Source: CAWJJM01 sp963843275
GTDB taxonomy: Bacteria > Acidobacteriota > Thermoanaerobaculia > Multivoradales > JBCCEF01
Assembly (NCBI GenBank): GCA_963843275.1
Contig: CAWJJM010000004.1
Span: 62,001 to 126,000, forward strand
Direction of reading: 5' to 3'
DNA: 64,000 nucleotides
Position 1 is the stretch's first letter. Every line of letters begins with the position of its first letter. The position numbers were made by a program, and so were the translations under genes. Below the pieces are notes generated by a model. The model saw nothing but the letters and a program-made list of their open reading frames with translations. It made no database searches and was not told where the DNA came from. Shown piece after piece: positions 25,443 through 33,347 of this stretch.

Positions 25443-26180
25443 ATGTTCGAGCGCACCCTTCTCTTCGCCACCCTGCTCGCCGTCGCCGCCGGCGGCGCGC
25501 AGGCCGACACCGTGCTGCACCTCAAGAGCCACCAGGACGCCTTCGCCATCCAGGGCCAGGAGCAGCCGGCCCGCGACAACGACGTCGAGCTGTGGATCGG
25601 CCCCGACGCCATCGCGCGCACCGAGGGCCAGAAGTCCTTCATCATGCACGGGGACCAGCTCCTCCTCGTCGACCACGACGCCAAGACCTACAGCGTCCTC
25701 GACCTGCCGATCGATCTGCACGCGCTCGCCCCGGCGGGCCAGCAGGAGATGGTCGACCAGATGACCCAGATGATGAAGATGACCGCCGACGTCACCCCCA
25801 CCGACGAGACCCGCGAGGTCGGCTCCTGGGACACCAAGCTGGTCAAGGTCAAGCTGACCAACCCGATGGGCCTCGAGGTCAGCATGGACCTGTGGACCAG
25901 CGACGACGTCGAGGTGCCGATGGGGCGGATCTACGACCTGATGCGCGCCATGTCCGAGATGCAGCCGGGCGGTGCCGACTGGATCGACCAGCTGTCGAAG
26001 GTGAAGGGCTACCCGGTGCTGCGCGAGACCACCCTGACGGTGATGGGCCAGAAGGTCGCGACCCGCGAGGAGCTGGTGTCGGTGGAGCAGAAGGACGCGC
26101 CCGCCGGCACCTACGCCGCCCCCGAGGGGTACGAGCGCCAGGACTTCAACCCGATGGAGAAGGCCGGGGCCGGCCACTGA
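25443..26180 (+). CDS. Exported protein of unknown function (DUF4412-like)
   Basis: The 245-aa protein has a signal peptide (ending GGAQAD). It then shows the pattern of secreted DUF4412-type beta proteins: DTVLHLKSHQDAF, VELWIGPDAIARTEG, SFIMHGDQLLLVDHDAKTYSVLDLPID, then VGSWDTKLVKVKL and LEVSMDLWTSDDVEVP. Methionine-rich helices (MVDQMTQMMKMTADV) break the strands. There is no lipobox and no C-terminal anchor, so it should be periplasmic or secreted. Function unknown. Adjacent mobA is unlikely to be functionally linked. Confidence 0.75.
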   Translation: MFERTLLFATLLAVAAGGAQADTVLHLKSHQDAFAIQGQEQPARDNDVELWIGPDAIARTEGQKSFIMHGDQLLLVDHDAKTYSVLDLPIDLHALAPAGQQEMVDQMTQMMKMTADVTPTDETREVGSWDTKLVKVKLTNPMGLEVSMDLWTSDDVEVPMGRIYDLMRAMSEMQPGGADWIDQLSKVKGYPVLRETTLTVMGQKVATREELVSVEQKDAPAGTYAAPEGYERQDFNPMEKAGAGH

Positions 26181-26193
26181 GCCGCCGACGCGA

Positions 26194-27912
26194 TCAGGCG
26201 AAGATCCGCGGCGCCTGCGGGGCCGGCCGGGGGGTGGCGGCGGTGACCAGCTCGCCTCCCGGCGCGCGGTAGCGCCCCCCTCCCACGTCCAGCAGGCAAC
26301 GGTCGCGGCCTCCCCGCTTGGCCTCGTACAGGGCGCCGTCGGCGAGCAGGAGCAGCTCGGCGGGCGTCTTGACATGGGTCTCGGGGAAGGCCGCCACCCC
26401 CGCCGAGAGGGTCAGCGCCAGCCGCGCCCCGTCCTCCTCGAGGTCCAGGGCCGCCACCGCCCGCCGCAACCGCTCCGCCACCGCCAACGCGGTGGCGCCG
26501 TCGGTCTCCGCCAGCAGCAACGTGAACTCCTCGCCCCCGTAGCGGGCCAGCAGGTCGTCGCCCCGCTTGTGCTCGGCGAGCGCCCCGGCGACGGCGACCA
26601 GCGCCCGGTCGCCGGCGGCGTGGCCGTGGGTGTCGTTGATGCGCTTGAAGCGGTCGACGTCGCACATCACCACCGCCAGCGGGGTGCCCGCCTCGGCCGC
26701 TTCCCGGAAAGCGGTCACCAACCGCGTCTCCAGCACCCGCCGCACCGCCACCCCGGTCAACGGGTCCTCGCGCGCCTCGCGGTCGAGCAGCGCCTGGCGC
26801 AGCGAGGCCGCCATCTGCGGGCAGAGGGCGGCGAGCAGCTCGAGGTCGGCGCCGCCCAGCTCGCGCGGATCGCACCACAGCCGCAGGCGCGCCACCGGCC
26901 GCTCGCCCCAGGCCAGCGGGTGGTCGAGGATCCGCCACGCGCCGCGCCGGTGGATTCCGGGGCGTGGCGGCGGGTGCGCCCCCGGCCGCGGAGCGCCGGG
27001 GACGAGCGGCCCCTCGCGGCCCGCCCACCAGCTCCGCCCCGGGGCGCCGTCGCCACGCAGCTCGAGGTGGAAGCCGTGGAACGGCACCAGGTCGGCGCAC
27101 TCGTCCCGCAGGTGGGCCACCACGCCCTCGATCTCCGGCAGCCCGGAGGCCATCCGCCGCCCCGCCCCCTGGACCCGGCCGAGCTCGCCCGCCCGCTGCT
27201 CCGCGGTCCGGCGCGCCACCGCCTGGCGCGCCGCCTCGAGCGCCAGCAGGGCCAGCGCGGCGAGGACGACGAAGCGCGGCGCCGGCGGCAGCGCCAGCAG
27301 CGTCGCCCCGAGTCCCCATGCCGCCGCCGCCACGGCGTGACCGATCCACTCGCGGGGCGGTGGCCAGCGGCGGCCGCCCTCCGCGGCGTCGCGTCCGCGC
27401 GCCGCCGCGGCGTGCCCGCCGAGGTCGAGCAGCGCCGAGGCGGCGCCGAAGCCGACGGCGCCCGCCACCGCCGGGGCGAGCAGCGGCGCGGCGGCGTTGG
27501 CGGCGGCCGCCGCGGCGAAGGCGCCGGCGACGGCCGCCAGCGCCGCCCGCGAGGTGGCGGTGACCCACGGCCCGGGCGACGGCGGCGGCGACGGCAGGGC
27601 GAGCCGCCGCAGGACGGCGAAGCGGGCGGCGTCGGAGAGCAGCAGCACACCCGCGGCGGCCGCGCCCGCCGCCGCCGGCCCCCAGCCCGCGGCCAGCGCC
27701 GGCAGGACGGCGGCGCCGGCGGCGAGGTCCGCCTCGCCCAGCGGGCGATGGCAGGCGGCGGCCGCGCCGAGCAGCGCCAGGCCCCAGCCCCAGACGGCCG
27801 CCGGCGGCAGCGGCGGCAGGGGTCCCCAGCGCCAGGCGGCGGCCACGGCGGCGAGGGCGGCCGCGGCGAGCAGGGCCGGCACCGCGGCGGCGGGACGACG
27901 AGCGGGGAGCAT
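26194..27912 (-). CDS. Membrane-bound diguanylate cyclase (GGDEF)
   Basis: The 572-aa protein has an N-terminal membrane part of about 230 residues with roughly seven Ala-rich hydrophobic segments. A linker of about 150 residues follows and may be a GAF-like sensor. The GGDEF domain is C-terminal: DPLTGVAVRRVLETRL at its start, VVMCDVDRFKRINDTHGH with the Mg-binding Asp, and RYGGEEF near residues 456-462. The allosteric I-site RxxD (RGDD) lies five residues before GGEEF, so product inhibition by c-di-GMP is expected. The ATG at 27912 has TAGGAT 11 nt upstream. It is divergent from the methyltransferase gene, with a 72-bp shared promoter region. Confidence 0.88.
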   Translation of the reverse strand: MLPARRPAAAVPALLAAAALAAVAAAWRWGPLPPLPPAAVWGWGLALLGAAAACHRPLGEADLAAGAAVLPALAAGWGPAAAGAAAAGVLLLSDAARFAVLRRLALPSPPPSPGPWVTATSRAALAAVAGAFAAAAAANAAAPLLAPAVAGAVGFGAASALLDLGGHAAAARGRDAAEGGRRWPPPREWIGHAVAAAAWGLGATLLALPPAPRFVVLAALALLALEAARQAVARRTAEQRAGELGRVQGAGRRMASGLPEIEGVVAHLRDECADLVPFHGFHLELRGDGAPGRSWWAGREGPLVPGAPRPGAHPPPRPGIHRRGAWRILDHPLAWGERPVARLRLWCDPRELGGADLELLAALCPQMAASLRQALLDREAREDPLTGVAVRRVLETRLVTAFREAAEAGTPLAVVMCDVDRFKRINDTHGHAAGDRALVAVAGALAEHKRGDDLLARYGGEEFTLLLAETDGATALAVAERLRRAVAALDLEEDGARLALTLSAGVAAFPETHVKTPAELLLLADGALYEAKRGGRDRCLLDVGGGRYRAPGGELVTAATPRPAPQAPRIFA

Positions 27913-27923
27913 GAGCTGGGCCG

Positions 27924-27929
27924 ATCCTA
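27924..27929 (-). promoter_or_regulatory. -10 element (TAGGAT) of the GGDEF gene
   Basis: On the minus strand TAGGAT is followed by 11 nt and then the ATG at 27912, with no purine-rich ribosome-binding site. It faces the TAGAAT box of the divergent methyltransferase gene across 40 bp. Confidence 0.4.
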
Positions 27930-27969
27930 CAGCGGGCGGCAGGCGGTATCGCGGCGCCGCCGGAGCGCT

Positions 27970-27975
27970 TAGAAT
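27970..27975 (+). promoter_or_regulatory. -10 element (TAGAAT) of the methyltransferase gene
   Basis: TAGAAT ends 9 nt before the ATG at 27985. The gap (CGGCGCCCC) contains no ribosome-binding site, so a leaderless message is likely. Confidence 0.45.
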
Positions 27976-27984
27976 CGGCGCCCC

Positions 27985-28755
27985 ATGAGGGTGCTCCACC
28001 AGCCGGACGGCGAGGCCGTGGAGATCCTCGACCGGGAGGGCCTCGACCCCGCCACCGTGGAGCGGGCCCTGGCCGAGCTGCGCCGGGTGAACCGGCTGCT
28101 CCTCGGCCACCTGCCGGCGCGGCGGACTCTCCTGCCCCGGCTGGCCGCGGGACCCGCCCGCCAGCGGCTGCTCGACGTCGGGACCGGCAGCGGCGAGGTG
28201 GCGGCGGGCCTGGCGGCGCGCGCCGCCGCCAGCGGGCGCCGGGTGCGGGTCGTCGGGGTGGACCGCAAGCTCGCCCACCTGCTGGCGGGGCGGCGGCTGG
28301 GCGGCGACGGGCTACGGGTCGTCGCCGACGCGCGGCGGCTGCCGTTCCGCGACGGCGCCGTCGACTGGTCGCTGTCGACCCTCTTCTTCCACCACTTCGA
28401 GGCCGCCGCGAACCGCCGCATCCTGGCCGAGATGCGCCGCGTCGCCCTCCGCGGCGCCGCGGTGGTGGACCTCCGGCGCAGCCGTCTGGCGGCCCTCGCC
28501 GGGGCGCTGCTGATCCCCCTCACCGGCGCCGGCCCCGTGACCCGCCACGACGGCCGCGCCTCGCTGGCGCGCGCCTGGACCCTGGCGGCCGTCCGCCGCC
28601 TGGTCTCCGACCTCCCCGGGGTCGAGCTGCGGCGCCGCTTCCCGTTCCGCTTCGCCCTCGTCCTGGCCGCGGACGGCGCCGCGGTCAGCGGCGCGGCGGG
28701 AGATCGCGCGCCGACGGCAGCAGCCCGAAGCCGTCCGCCTCGCGCACGGCGGTGA
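27985..28755 (+). CDS. SAM-dependent methyltransferase (class I)
   Basis: The 256-aa protein has the class I methyltransferase core: LLDVGTGSGEVAAGLA (motif I), VVGVDRKLAHLL (post I acidic turn), VVADARRLPFRDGAVDWSLSTLFFHHF (motifs II-III) and an aromatic-poor C-terminus. The N-terminus (GLDPATVERALAELRRVNRLLLGH) is typical of bacterial methyltransferases acting on small molecules or lipids, including those near 'FFHHF' families. Substrate unknown. The end overlaps the convergent P1 peptidase gene by 71 bp, so the last ~20 residues are uncertain in importance. Confidence 0.85.
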   Translation: MRVLHQPDGEAVEILDREGLDPATVERALAELRRVNRLLLGHLPARRTLLPRLAAGPARQRLLDVGTGSGEVAAGLAARAAASGRRVRVVGVDRKLAHLLAGRRLGGDGLRVVADARRLPFRDGAVDWSLSTLFFHHFEAAANRRILAEMRRVALRGAAVVDLRRSRLAALAGALLIPLTGAGPVTRHDGRASLARAWTLAAVRRLVSDLPGVELRRRFPFRFALVLAADGAAVSGAAGDRAPTAAARSRPPRARR

Positions 28756-29713
28756 GGATGGCGTGGGCCACCGCCTGCTCCGCCAGCACCCCCACCTGGG
28801 TGACGTCGGCGGCGCGCCGGCCGGACGACAGCGTGACCACCAGGTCGCCGTCGAACAGCGACAGCGCCGGCGCCAGGGTGCGGTAGAGGCCGCCGAACGC
28901 CATCTGACAGACCTTCAGCGCCGCGGCCTTCGACAGCGTCGCGTCGGTGAGGACCAGCGCCAGCGTGGTGTTGCCCTCCCACGGGTGCCGGTGGTCGGCC
29001 GGCAGCGCCGCGAGGACGCGGGCGGCGCCCACCAGCTCCAGGGCGTCGGGGGCGGCCCGGCAGCCGGCCACCAGCCCGTCCGGTCCCGGCGCGTCGGCGG
29101 GGGCGAAGGGGTCGCGCACGTCGCCGAAGGCGTTGACCGCCACCGCGGCCGCCACCCGTGGCCCATCCGCCGGGGCGAGCAGGGCGAAGCCGAACCCCCC
29201 CTTCATGCCGCAGGCGGCGCCGCGCGCCTTGCCCACCGTCGCCCCGGTACCGGCGCCGACGCTCCCCACCTCCACCGGGCCGGCCGCGGCGGCGGCCAGC
29301 GCCGCCTCCACCAGGGGGGGCCCGGGGCGGGCCCGGGCGTCGCCGAAGGCGAGGTCGTAGAGGATCGCGGTGGGGACCAGCGGCACCACCGCCGCCGGGG
29401 TCCGGAAGCCGTGGCCGAGCCGCTCGAGGTGGGCGACCACGGGGTCGGCGGCGGCGAGCCCGAAACCGCTGCCGCCCGCCAGCACCACGGCGTGGGCGCG
29501 GCTGGCGACGTGGTGGCCGAGGACCAGCGAGTCGAACTGGCGCGTGCCGGTGGCGCTGCCGCGGACCTCGGCGGCGGCGAGCGCCCCGTCCGGCGGGCAC
29601 AGCACCACGGTGACGCCGGTCATCCCCTCCCGGTCGGAGCCGTGGCCGAGGGTGAAGCCGGGGATGTCGAGGTGGCGCTGCGGAGGCGGCAGGGCGGGGG
29701 GGAGCGCTTCCAC
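28685..29713 (-). CDS. P1-family (DmpA/NylC-type) N-terminal nucleophile hydrolase
   Basis: The 342-aa protein matches P1 peptidases, which cut themselves to expose an N-terminal nucleophile and hydrolyse amides or beta-aminopeptides. Key blocks are FTLGHGSDREGMTGVTVVL, GSATGTRQFDSL, VLAGGSGFGLAAADPV, GSVGAGTGATVGKARG and MKGGFGFA. The autoprocessing site is WEGNTTLALV (about residues 241-250); the Asn-Thr pair resembles NylC more than DmpA (Gly-Ser). Length is normal. No signal peptide is seen. It is convergent with the methyltransferase and may be monocistronic. Confidence 0.9.
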   Translation of the reverse strand: MEALPPALPPPQRHLDIPGFTLGHGSDREGMTGVTVVLCPPDGALAAAEVRGSATGTRQFDSLVLGHHVASRAHAVVLAGGSGFGLAAADPVVAHLERLGHGFRTPAAVVPLVPTAILYDLAFGDARARPGPPLVEAALAAAAAGPVEVGSVGAGTGATVGKARGAACGMKGGFGFALLAPADGPRVAAAVAVNAFGDVRDPFAPADAPGPDGLVAGCRAAPDALELVGAARVLAALPADHRHPWEGNTTLALVLTDATLSKAAALKVCQMAFGGLYRTLAPALSLFDGDLVVTLSSGRRAADVTQVGVLAEQAVAHAILTAVREADGFGLLPSARDLPPRR

Positions 29714-29735
29714 CCGCCCACCCTACCGCAGCCGC

Positions 29736-31055
29736 TCAGCCGACCGGGACGCCGCGCACCACCAGGTTCGAGAAGCGGAACCCCCACGGCGGGAAGTACG
29801 CGTTGTCGTAGACCTTCTCGTACCCGAAGCGCACGTGGATGCCCTCGCCGTCGTGGCGCAGCGGGCTCGTGCCGGTGGTCGCCACGATGCGCTCGACGAG
29901 GGCGCCGCCGCGGCGCAGCTCCCAGGTCGCCTGGCGGGCGTCCGCGTCGTAGACGACCTTGACGTGGTGGCTGGCCTGCTCCTGCCAGGCGTCGTTCTCG
30001 CCGCGGAAGACGCCGGCCGTGCCGATCCCCATGTCCAGCGTCGTCTTGTTGCGGCCGTTGCCGCGGATGGTGTGGGCGAGGTAGGTGCCGCCCTTGACCG
30101 GCCGCAGCAGGACCAGGGTGCCCCAGAACGTGACGTCCGTGGGGCTGGTCAGCTTGGGCACGTAGACGTCGAACTCGACCTCGAGCTCGCTGTAGCGGAC
30201 GCCGGCCGCGATCGGCAGCGGCAGCGACAGGTAGGCGTCGCCCTGGACGGCGTCGAGGAAGACGCCGTTCTTGCGCAGCAGCTCGCCGGTGCCCACCGGC
30301 GGCTGGACTCCGGCGTCGCCGCCCAGCGACGGGATCACGAACTGCGTCGAGTCGGGCGAGCCGGCGAAGACGGCGGCGAACGGATAGAAGGGCACGTCGC
30401 AGCTGACGTCGAAGCGCGCGTCGCCGAGCGACGTCTCGCCGAGCAGGGCGAAGGCGTCCTCGAACCAGCGCAGCCCGTCGGCGAAGGCGACCACCGTCGC
30501 CGTCCCGGCGAGCTGGCTGCCGTCGGCGCGGAACGCCTTGATCGTGCAGACCCCGTCCTCCTCCCCGGCGGTGACCACGCCGAGGTGGGTGGCGGCGCCG
30601 GCCAGCGAGCGCTCGAGGCCCTGCAGGTGGGCGGTGGTGCCGGCCGCGAAGAGGTCGTCGGCCCCGACGACCGGGACGTGCGCCTGCGAGCGCGCCAGGC
30701 CGGCGGTGGAGAACGACTCGACCCGGCCGGCGAAGACGACCGCGTCCCCCGCCGTCGCCTCCACCATCCCCAGGGTGCCGGGATCGCCGGCGACGATGCG
30801 CCGGGTCTGGCCCGGCTCCACCACCACCGAGGCGTCGGCCGGGCCGCCGAGCCCCGAGGTGTCGGCGGCGATGAAGCGCAGCTCGACCGTCTCCGGCGCG
30901 TCGCCGAGGTTGGTCGCCCACAGGCTCGAGTGGTAGGTCTTGCCCTGCAGGGTGCGGCTGAGGGCGAGCGGCAGGACCACGGTGCCCGCGGCCGCCGATC
31001 CCGCCCACAACAGTGCCAGGCCCGCGGCGACGAGCCCCTTGCCGGGAGTGCTCAT
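29736..31055 (-). CDS. Secreted protein of unknown function, paralogue A
   Basis: The 439-aa protein has a signal peptide ending AGSAAAGTV. It shares an overall plan with its neighbour at 31282-32667: an N-terminal beta domain (VVLPLALSRTLQGKTYHSSLWATNLG), a middle domain with one or two Cys (DGVCTIKAFRADG, DVSCDVPFYPFAAV), and a C-terminal jelly-roll-like part (KGGTYLAHTIRGNGRNKTTLDMG, GVFRGENDAW, HHVKVVYDA). The last segment is VRFGYEKVYDNAYFPPWGFRFSNL. That C-terminal half looks like a carbohydrate-binding or LamG-like beta sandwich; not confirmed. GGGAGG precedes the ATG, and a promoter (31159-31188) serves it separately from its paralogue. Confidence 0.75.
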   Translation of the reverse strand: MSTPGKGLVAAGLALLWAGSAAAGTVVLPLALSRTLQGKTYHSSLWATNLGDAPETVELRFIAADTSGLGGPADASVVVEPGQTRRIVAGDPGTLGMVEATAGDAVVFAGRVESFSTAGLARSQAHVPVVGADDLFAAGTTAHLQGLERSLAGAATHLGVVTAGEEDGVCTIKAFRADGSQLAGTATVVAFADGLRWFEDAFALLGETSLGDARFDVSCDVPFYPFAAVFAGSPDSTQFVIPSLGGDAGVQPPVGTGELLRKNGVFLDAVQGDAYLSLPLPIAAGVRYSELEVEFDVYVPKLTSPTDVTFWGTLVLLRPVKGGTYLAHTIRGNGRNKTTLDMGIGTAGVFRGENDAWQEQASHHVKVVYDADARQATWELRRGGALVERIVATTGTSPLRHDGEGIHVRFGYEKVYDNAYFPPWGFRFSNLVVRGVPVG

Positions 31056-31158
31056 GGGGGTGGACCTCCCTGGTCGTGTCCCCCGTCCGGCGGTGCGCCG
31101 CCACCGGCCTCCGGGCCGCCGCCGGTCGGGGTGGGTGGGCGATCTGCGACGCTCCCGC

Positions 31159-31188
31159 ACTCTACGCGATAAGTATGCATCATGGCAA
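31159..31188 (-). promoter_or_regulatory. Promoter of secreted paralogue A
   Basis: On the minus strand TTGCCA (31188-31183) and TAGAGT (31164-31159) are 18 nt apart. It lies just after the terminator of paralogue B and about 100 nt before the ATG of paralogue A. The surrounding bases are less GC-rich than the rest of the window. Confidence 0.5.
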
Positions 31189-31224
31189 GGATTTTTCGAC
31201 CTTCCGGCGACACCTCCGGGGCAC

Positions 31225-31254
31225 AAAAAAGCCCGGCGGGCGGAGCCGCCGGGC
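31225..31254 (-). terminator. Rho-independent terminator after secreted paralogue B
   Basis: On the minus strand GCCCGGCGG and CCGCCGGGC form a perfect 9-bp stem around a 6-nt loop, followed by TTTTTT. It lies 28 bp after the stop of the 31282-32667 gene. It is the only clear intrinsic terminator I see in the window. Confidence 0.88.
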
Positions 31255-31281
31255 GAGTCCGGAGCGCAGATCCGCGGCGGC

Positions 31282-32667
31282 TCAGTTGGCGCCGCGCACC
31301 TGCAGGTTCGAGAAGCGGAAGCCCAGCGGCGGGTAGTAGGCGTTGTCGTAGACGTGCGCCATGCCGAAGCGGACCACGATGCCCTCGCCGCCGTGGGTCA
31401 GCGGGGTGTGGCCGCCGCCGCCGGTGATGCGCTCGACCAGGTTGTTGCCCTGGCGCACTTCCCACACGACACCGCCGTTGGCGCCGTTGTAGACGAGGTG
31501 CACGTGGTAGGTGGTGTCCGCCCCCCACACGCCGCTCCCACCGCGGAACACGCCACGGTCCCCCACCCCGAGGTCGAGGATGCTCTTCTTGCGGTCGGGG
31601 CGCAGCATGTGCGCGACGAAGGTGCCGCCCTTCTTCGGCCGCAGCAGCACCACGGTGCCGATGAACACCGCCGGCGGGTACTTCTTCGGCACGTACATGT
31701 CGTAGTCGATGGTCAGGGTCCGGTAGCTGGCGCCGGCCGCGATCGGCAGGCCGACGTCGAGCAGGCTCTTGCCGGTCACCGGCGCGAAGAAGGTCCCGGG
31801 GCGGTTGGCCAGCAGGCCGGAGACCGGCGTACCGGGGTCGTTGCCCGGGTCGTTGCCGGGATCGTTGCCCGGATCGTTGCCCGGGTCGTTGCCGCTCGGC
31901 GTCCGGTCCGGCGGCGACAGCTTCGAGCCGGCGGTCGACGGTCCGGCGAACTCGAGCAGCGCCGGCTGCTTGCCCGAGATCAGCGCGAACGGGAAGGACG
32001 GCGCGTCGCAGGTGACCTCCATCCGCCCGCCCGAGATCTCGGGCGTGCCGAGGAGGCCGAAGGCATCCGGGAACAGGCGCTGCCCCAGCGCCGGGACCGA
32101 GATCGTGGCCGTCGTCCCGATCGCGTTGCCGGTCGCGTCGTAGGTGCCGATCTCGCAGGAGGCGTCCTCGGCGGCGAGGTTGAGCACGCCGACGTCCGTC
32201 ATCACCCCCCCGGCCTTGCGCTCGAGGGCCTGGAGCTGGGCCGAGACGTTCGCCTGCACCAGGTTCTCCGAACCGACGACCGCGACGTCGGTCGACGACT
32301 TGAGGTTCCAGCGGGTGTCATAGACGTCGAGCGACGCCCGGTAGGCCAGACGGTCGTCGCCGTTGAGCTCGAGCACGCCGATCTGGCCGAGCTCGACCGG
32401 GCCGATCGGCAGGTCGACTCCGGGGGCGACGGAAAGGGTCTTCTCCGGGGCGCCCTGCGTGCCGTCCGTGCCGGTGGGGATGAAGCGGTAGTTGAAGCTC
32501 CGCACCTGGCCGGTCGGGTTGCTGACCCACACGATCGACTGGTGGATCTCGCCCCCGGTCTGACGGAACTCGGCCAGGGGCAGGTAGACGGTGCCGGCGA
32601 GAGCCGGCGCGGCGGCGGTGAGGACCGCTCCGAGGGCGACGACCGCGAGGATTGTCTTTCTGATCAC
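31282..32667 (-). CDS. Secreted protein of unknown function, paralogue B, with GNDP repeats
   Basis: The 461-aa protein has a signal peptide ending APALAGTV and the same plan as the gene downstream. Its N-terminal domain reads YLPLAEFRQTGGEIHQSIVW, the middle has two Cys-containing strands (DASCEIGTYDATG, EVTCDAPSFPFALI), and its C-terminal part has KGGTFVAHMLRPDRKKSILDLG and YDNAYYPPLGFRFSNLQVRG. Unlike paralogue A it carries a five-fold GNDP linker between the middle and C-terminal domains. The start is the GTG at 32667, with AGGAGG 10 nt upstream. It ends in a strong terminator. Substrate or partner unknown; the repeated linker suggests two independently moving domains. Confidence 0.75.
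   Translation of the reverse strand: MIRKTILAVVALGAVLTAAAPALAGTVYLPLAEFRQTGGEIHQSIVWVSNPTGQVRSFNYRFIPTGTDGTQGAPEKTLSVAPGVDLPIGPVELGQIGVLELNGDDRLAYRASLDVYDTRWNLKSSTDVAVVGSENLVQANVSAQLQALERKAGGVMTDVGVLNLAAEDASCEIGTYDATGNAIGTTATISVPALGQRLFPDAFGLLGTPEISGGRMEVTCDAPSFPFALISGKQPALLEFAGPSTAGSKLSPPDRTPSGNDPGNDPGNDPGNDPGNDPGTPVSGLLANRPGTFFAPVTGKSLLDVGLPIAAGASYRTLTIDYDMYVPKKYPPAVFIGTVVLLRPKKGGTFVAHMLRPDRKKSILDLGVGDRGVFRGGSGVWGADTTYHVHLVYNGANGGVVWEVRQGNNLVERITGGGGHTPLTHGGEGIVVRFGMAHVYDNAYYPPLGFRFSNLQVRGAN
31832..31891 (-). repeat. Five tandem 12-bp units encoding GNDP
   Basis: Five near-identical 12-bp units (on the plus strand cccgggtcgttg with G/A variation at the middle) encode five copies of Gly-Asn-Asp-Pro between the two halves of paralogue B. 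Units differ at one or two wobble positions. Such in-frame repeats can change copy number by slippage. Confidence 0.85.
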
Positions 32668-32780
32668 AGCTGATGGACCTCCTGAGTGGTTGCAGCGAAC
32701 GACATCCACGTGCCCGCGCACGTGTCCTGGGACCGCTACCGGCGCGCGGTGCAACCCCCCTCTCCCCCTCCGCCTTCGGT

Positions 32781-32786
32781 TACAAT
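32781..32786 (+). promoter_or_regulatory. -10-like element (TACAAT) upstream of the SxtJ-like gene
   Basis: TACAAT lies about 75 nt before the ATG at 32861 in the 193-bp gap between divergent genes. No matching -35 hexamer is obvious. It is the best candidate promoter for the carbamoyltransferase cassette. Confidence 0.35.
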
Positions 32787-32860
32787 GCCGGCCCGGCCAG
32801 CCGCCGGGAAGCACCTCAAGCGAACGCTCCGACAGCCGATTTACGCGTCACAAGAGTCGC

Positions 32861-33310
32861 ATGGCAGCGAAAATTCCACAACCCCCCGCCGCCGGCGGGC
32901 CCGCGGACGCCCCGGCCCGCGCCCGCCTCCGCCGCGAGGCGGCGGTACGCGCCCTGGTCGGGGTGGCCGTCGCCGCGGCCCTGGCCTTCTGGAAGCCCGT
33001 CCTCGGGGGAGTGGTCGGCGGCATCGCCCTCCTCGTGCTCGCCGCCGGCCTGGTGGCACCTGTGGCGGTCTACGCACGGCTCGCGACGGCGCTCGACCGC
33101 TTCGCCCGCGCCGTCGGCACGGCGGTCACCTGGCTGCTCATGCCGCTGCTCTTCTACGGCCTCTTCCTGCCGGTCGGGCTGCTGCTGCGCGCGACCGGCA
33201 AGCTGGCGATCACCCGCGGCCCCGACCCCGCCCGCGCCACCTACTGGGAGGCGCCGCGCGCCGGCCACGACTGGACCGCCGGCGCCGCCGCGCACCGCAA
33301 GCAGTTCTGA
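32861..33310 (+). CDS. SxtJ-family membrane protein
   Basis: The 149-aa protein has three hydrophobic segments (ALVGVAVAAALAFW, GIALLVLAAGLVAPVAVY, LLMPLLFYGLFLPVGLLL). It ends with a conserved-looking RGPDPARATYWEA motif, as in SxtJ of saxitoxin clusters and its homologues next to carbamoyltransferases. The order SxtJ-like, carbamoyltransferase, DUF5989 supports the call. Its role is unknown; it may hold the carbamoyltransferase at the membrane or help its substrate cross. The ATG at 32861 is chosen because the earlier frame has no conserved sequence. The next gene begins 37 bp downstream. Confidence 0.8.
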   Translation: MAAKIPQPPAAGGPADAPARARLRREAAVRALVGVAVAAALAFWKPVLGGVVGGIALLVLAAGLVAPVAVYARLATALDRFARAVGTAVTWLLMPLLFYGLFLPVGLLLRATGKLAITRGPDPARATYWEAPRAGHDWTAGAAAHRKQF

Positions 33311-33347
33311 GCCCGTCCCGCCGCCCGTCCGGCCGCCGGCCTCCGCG

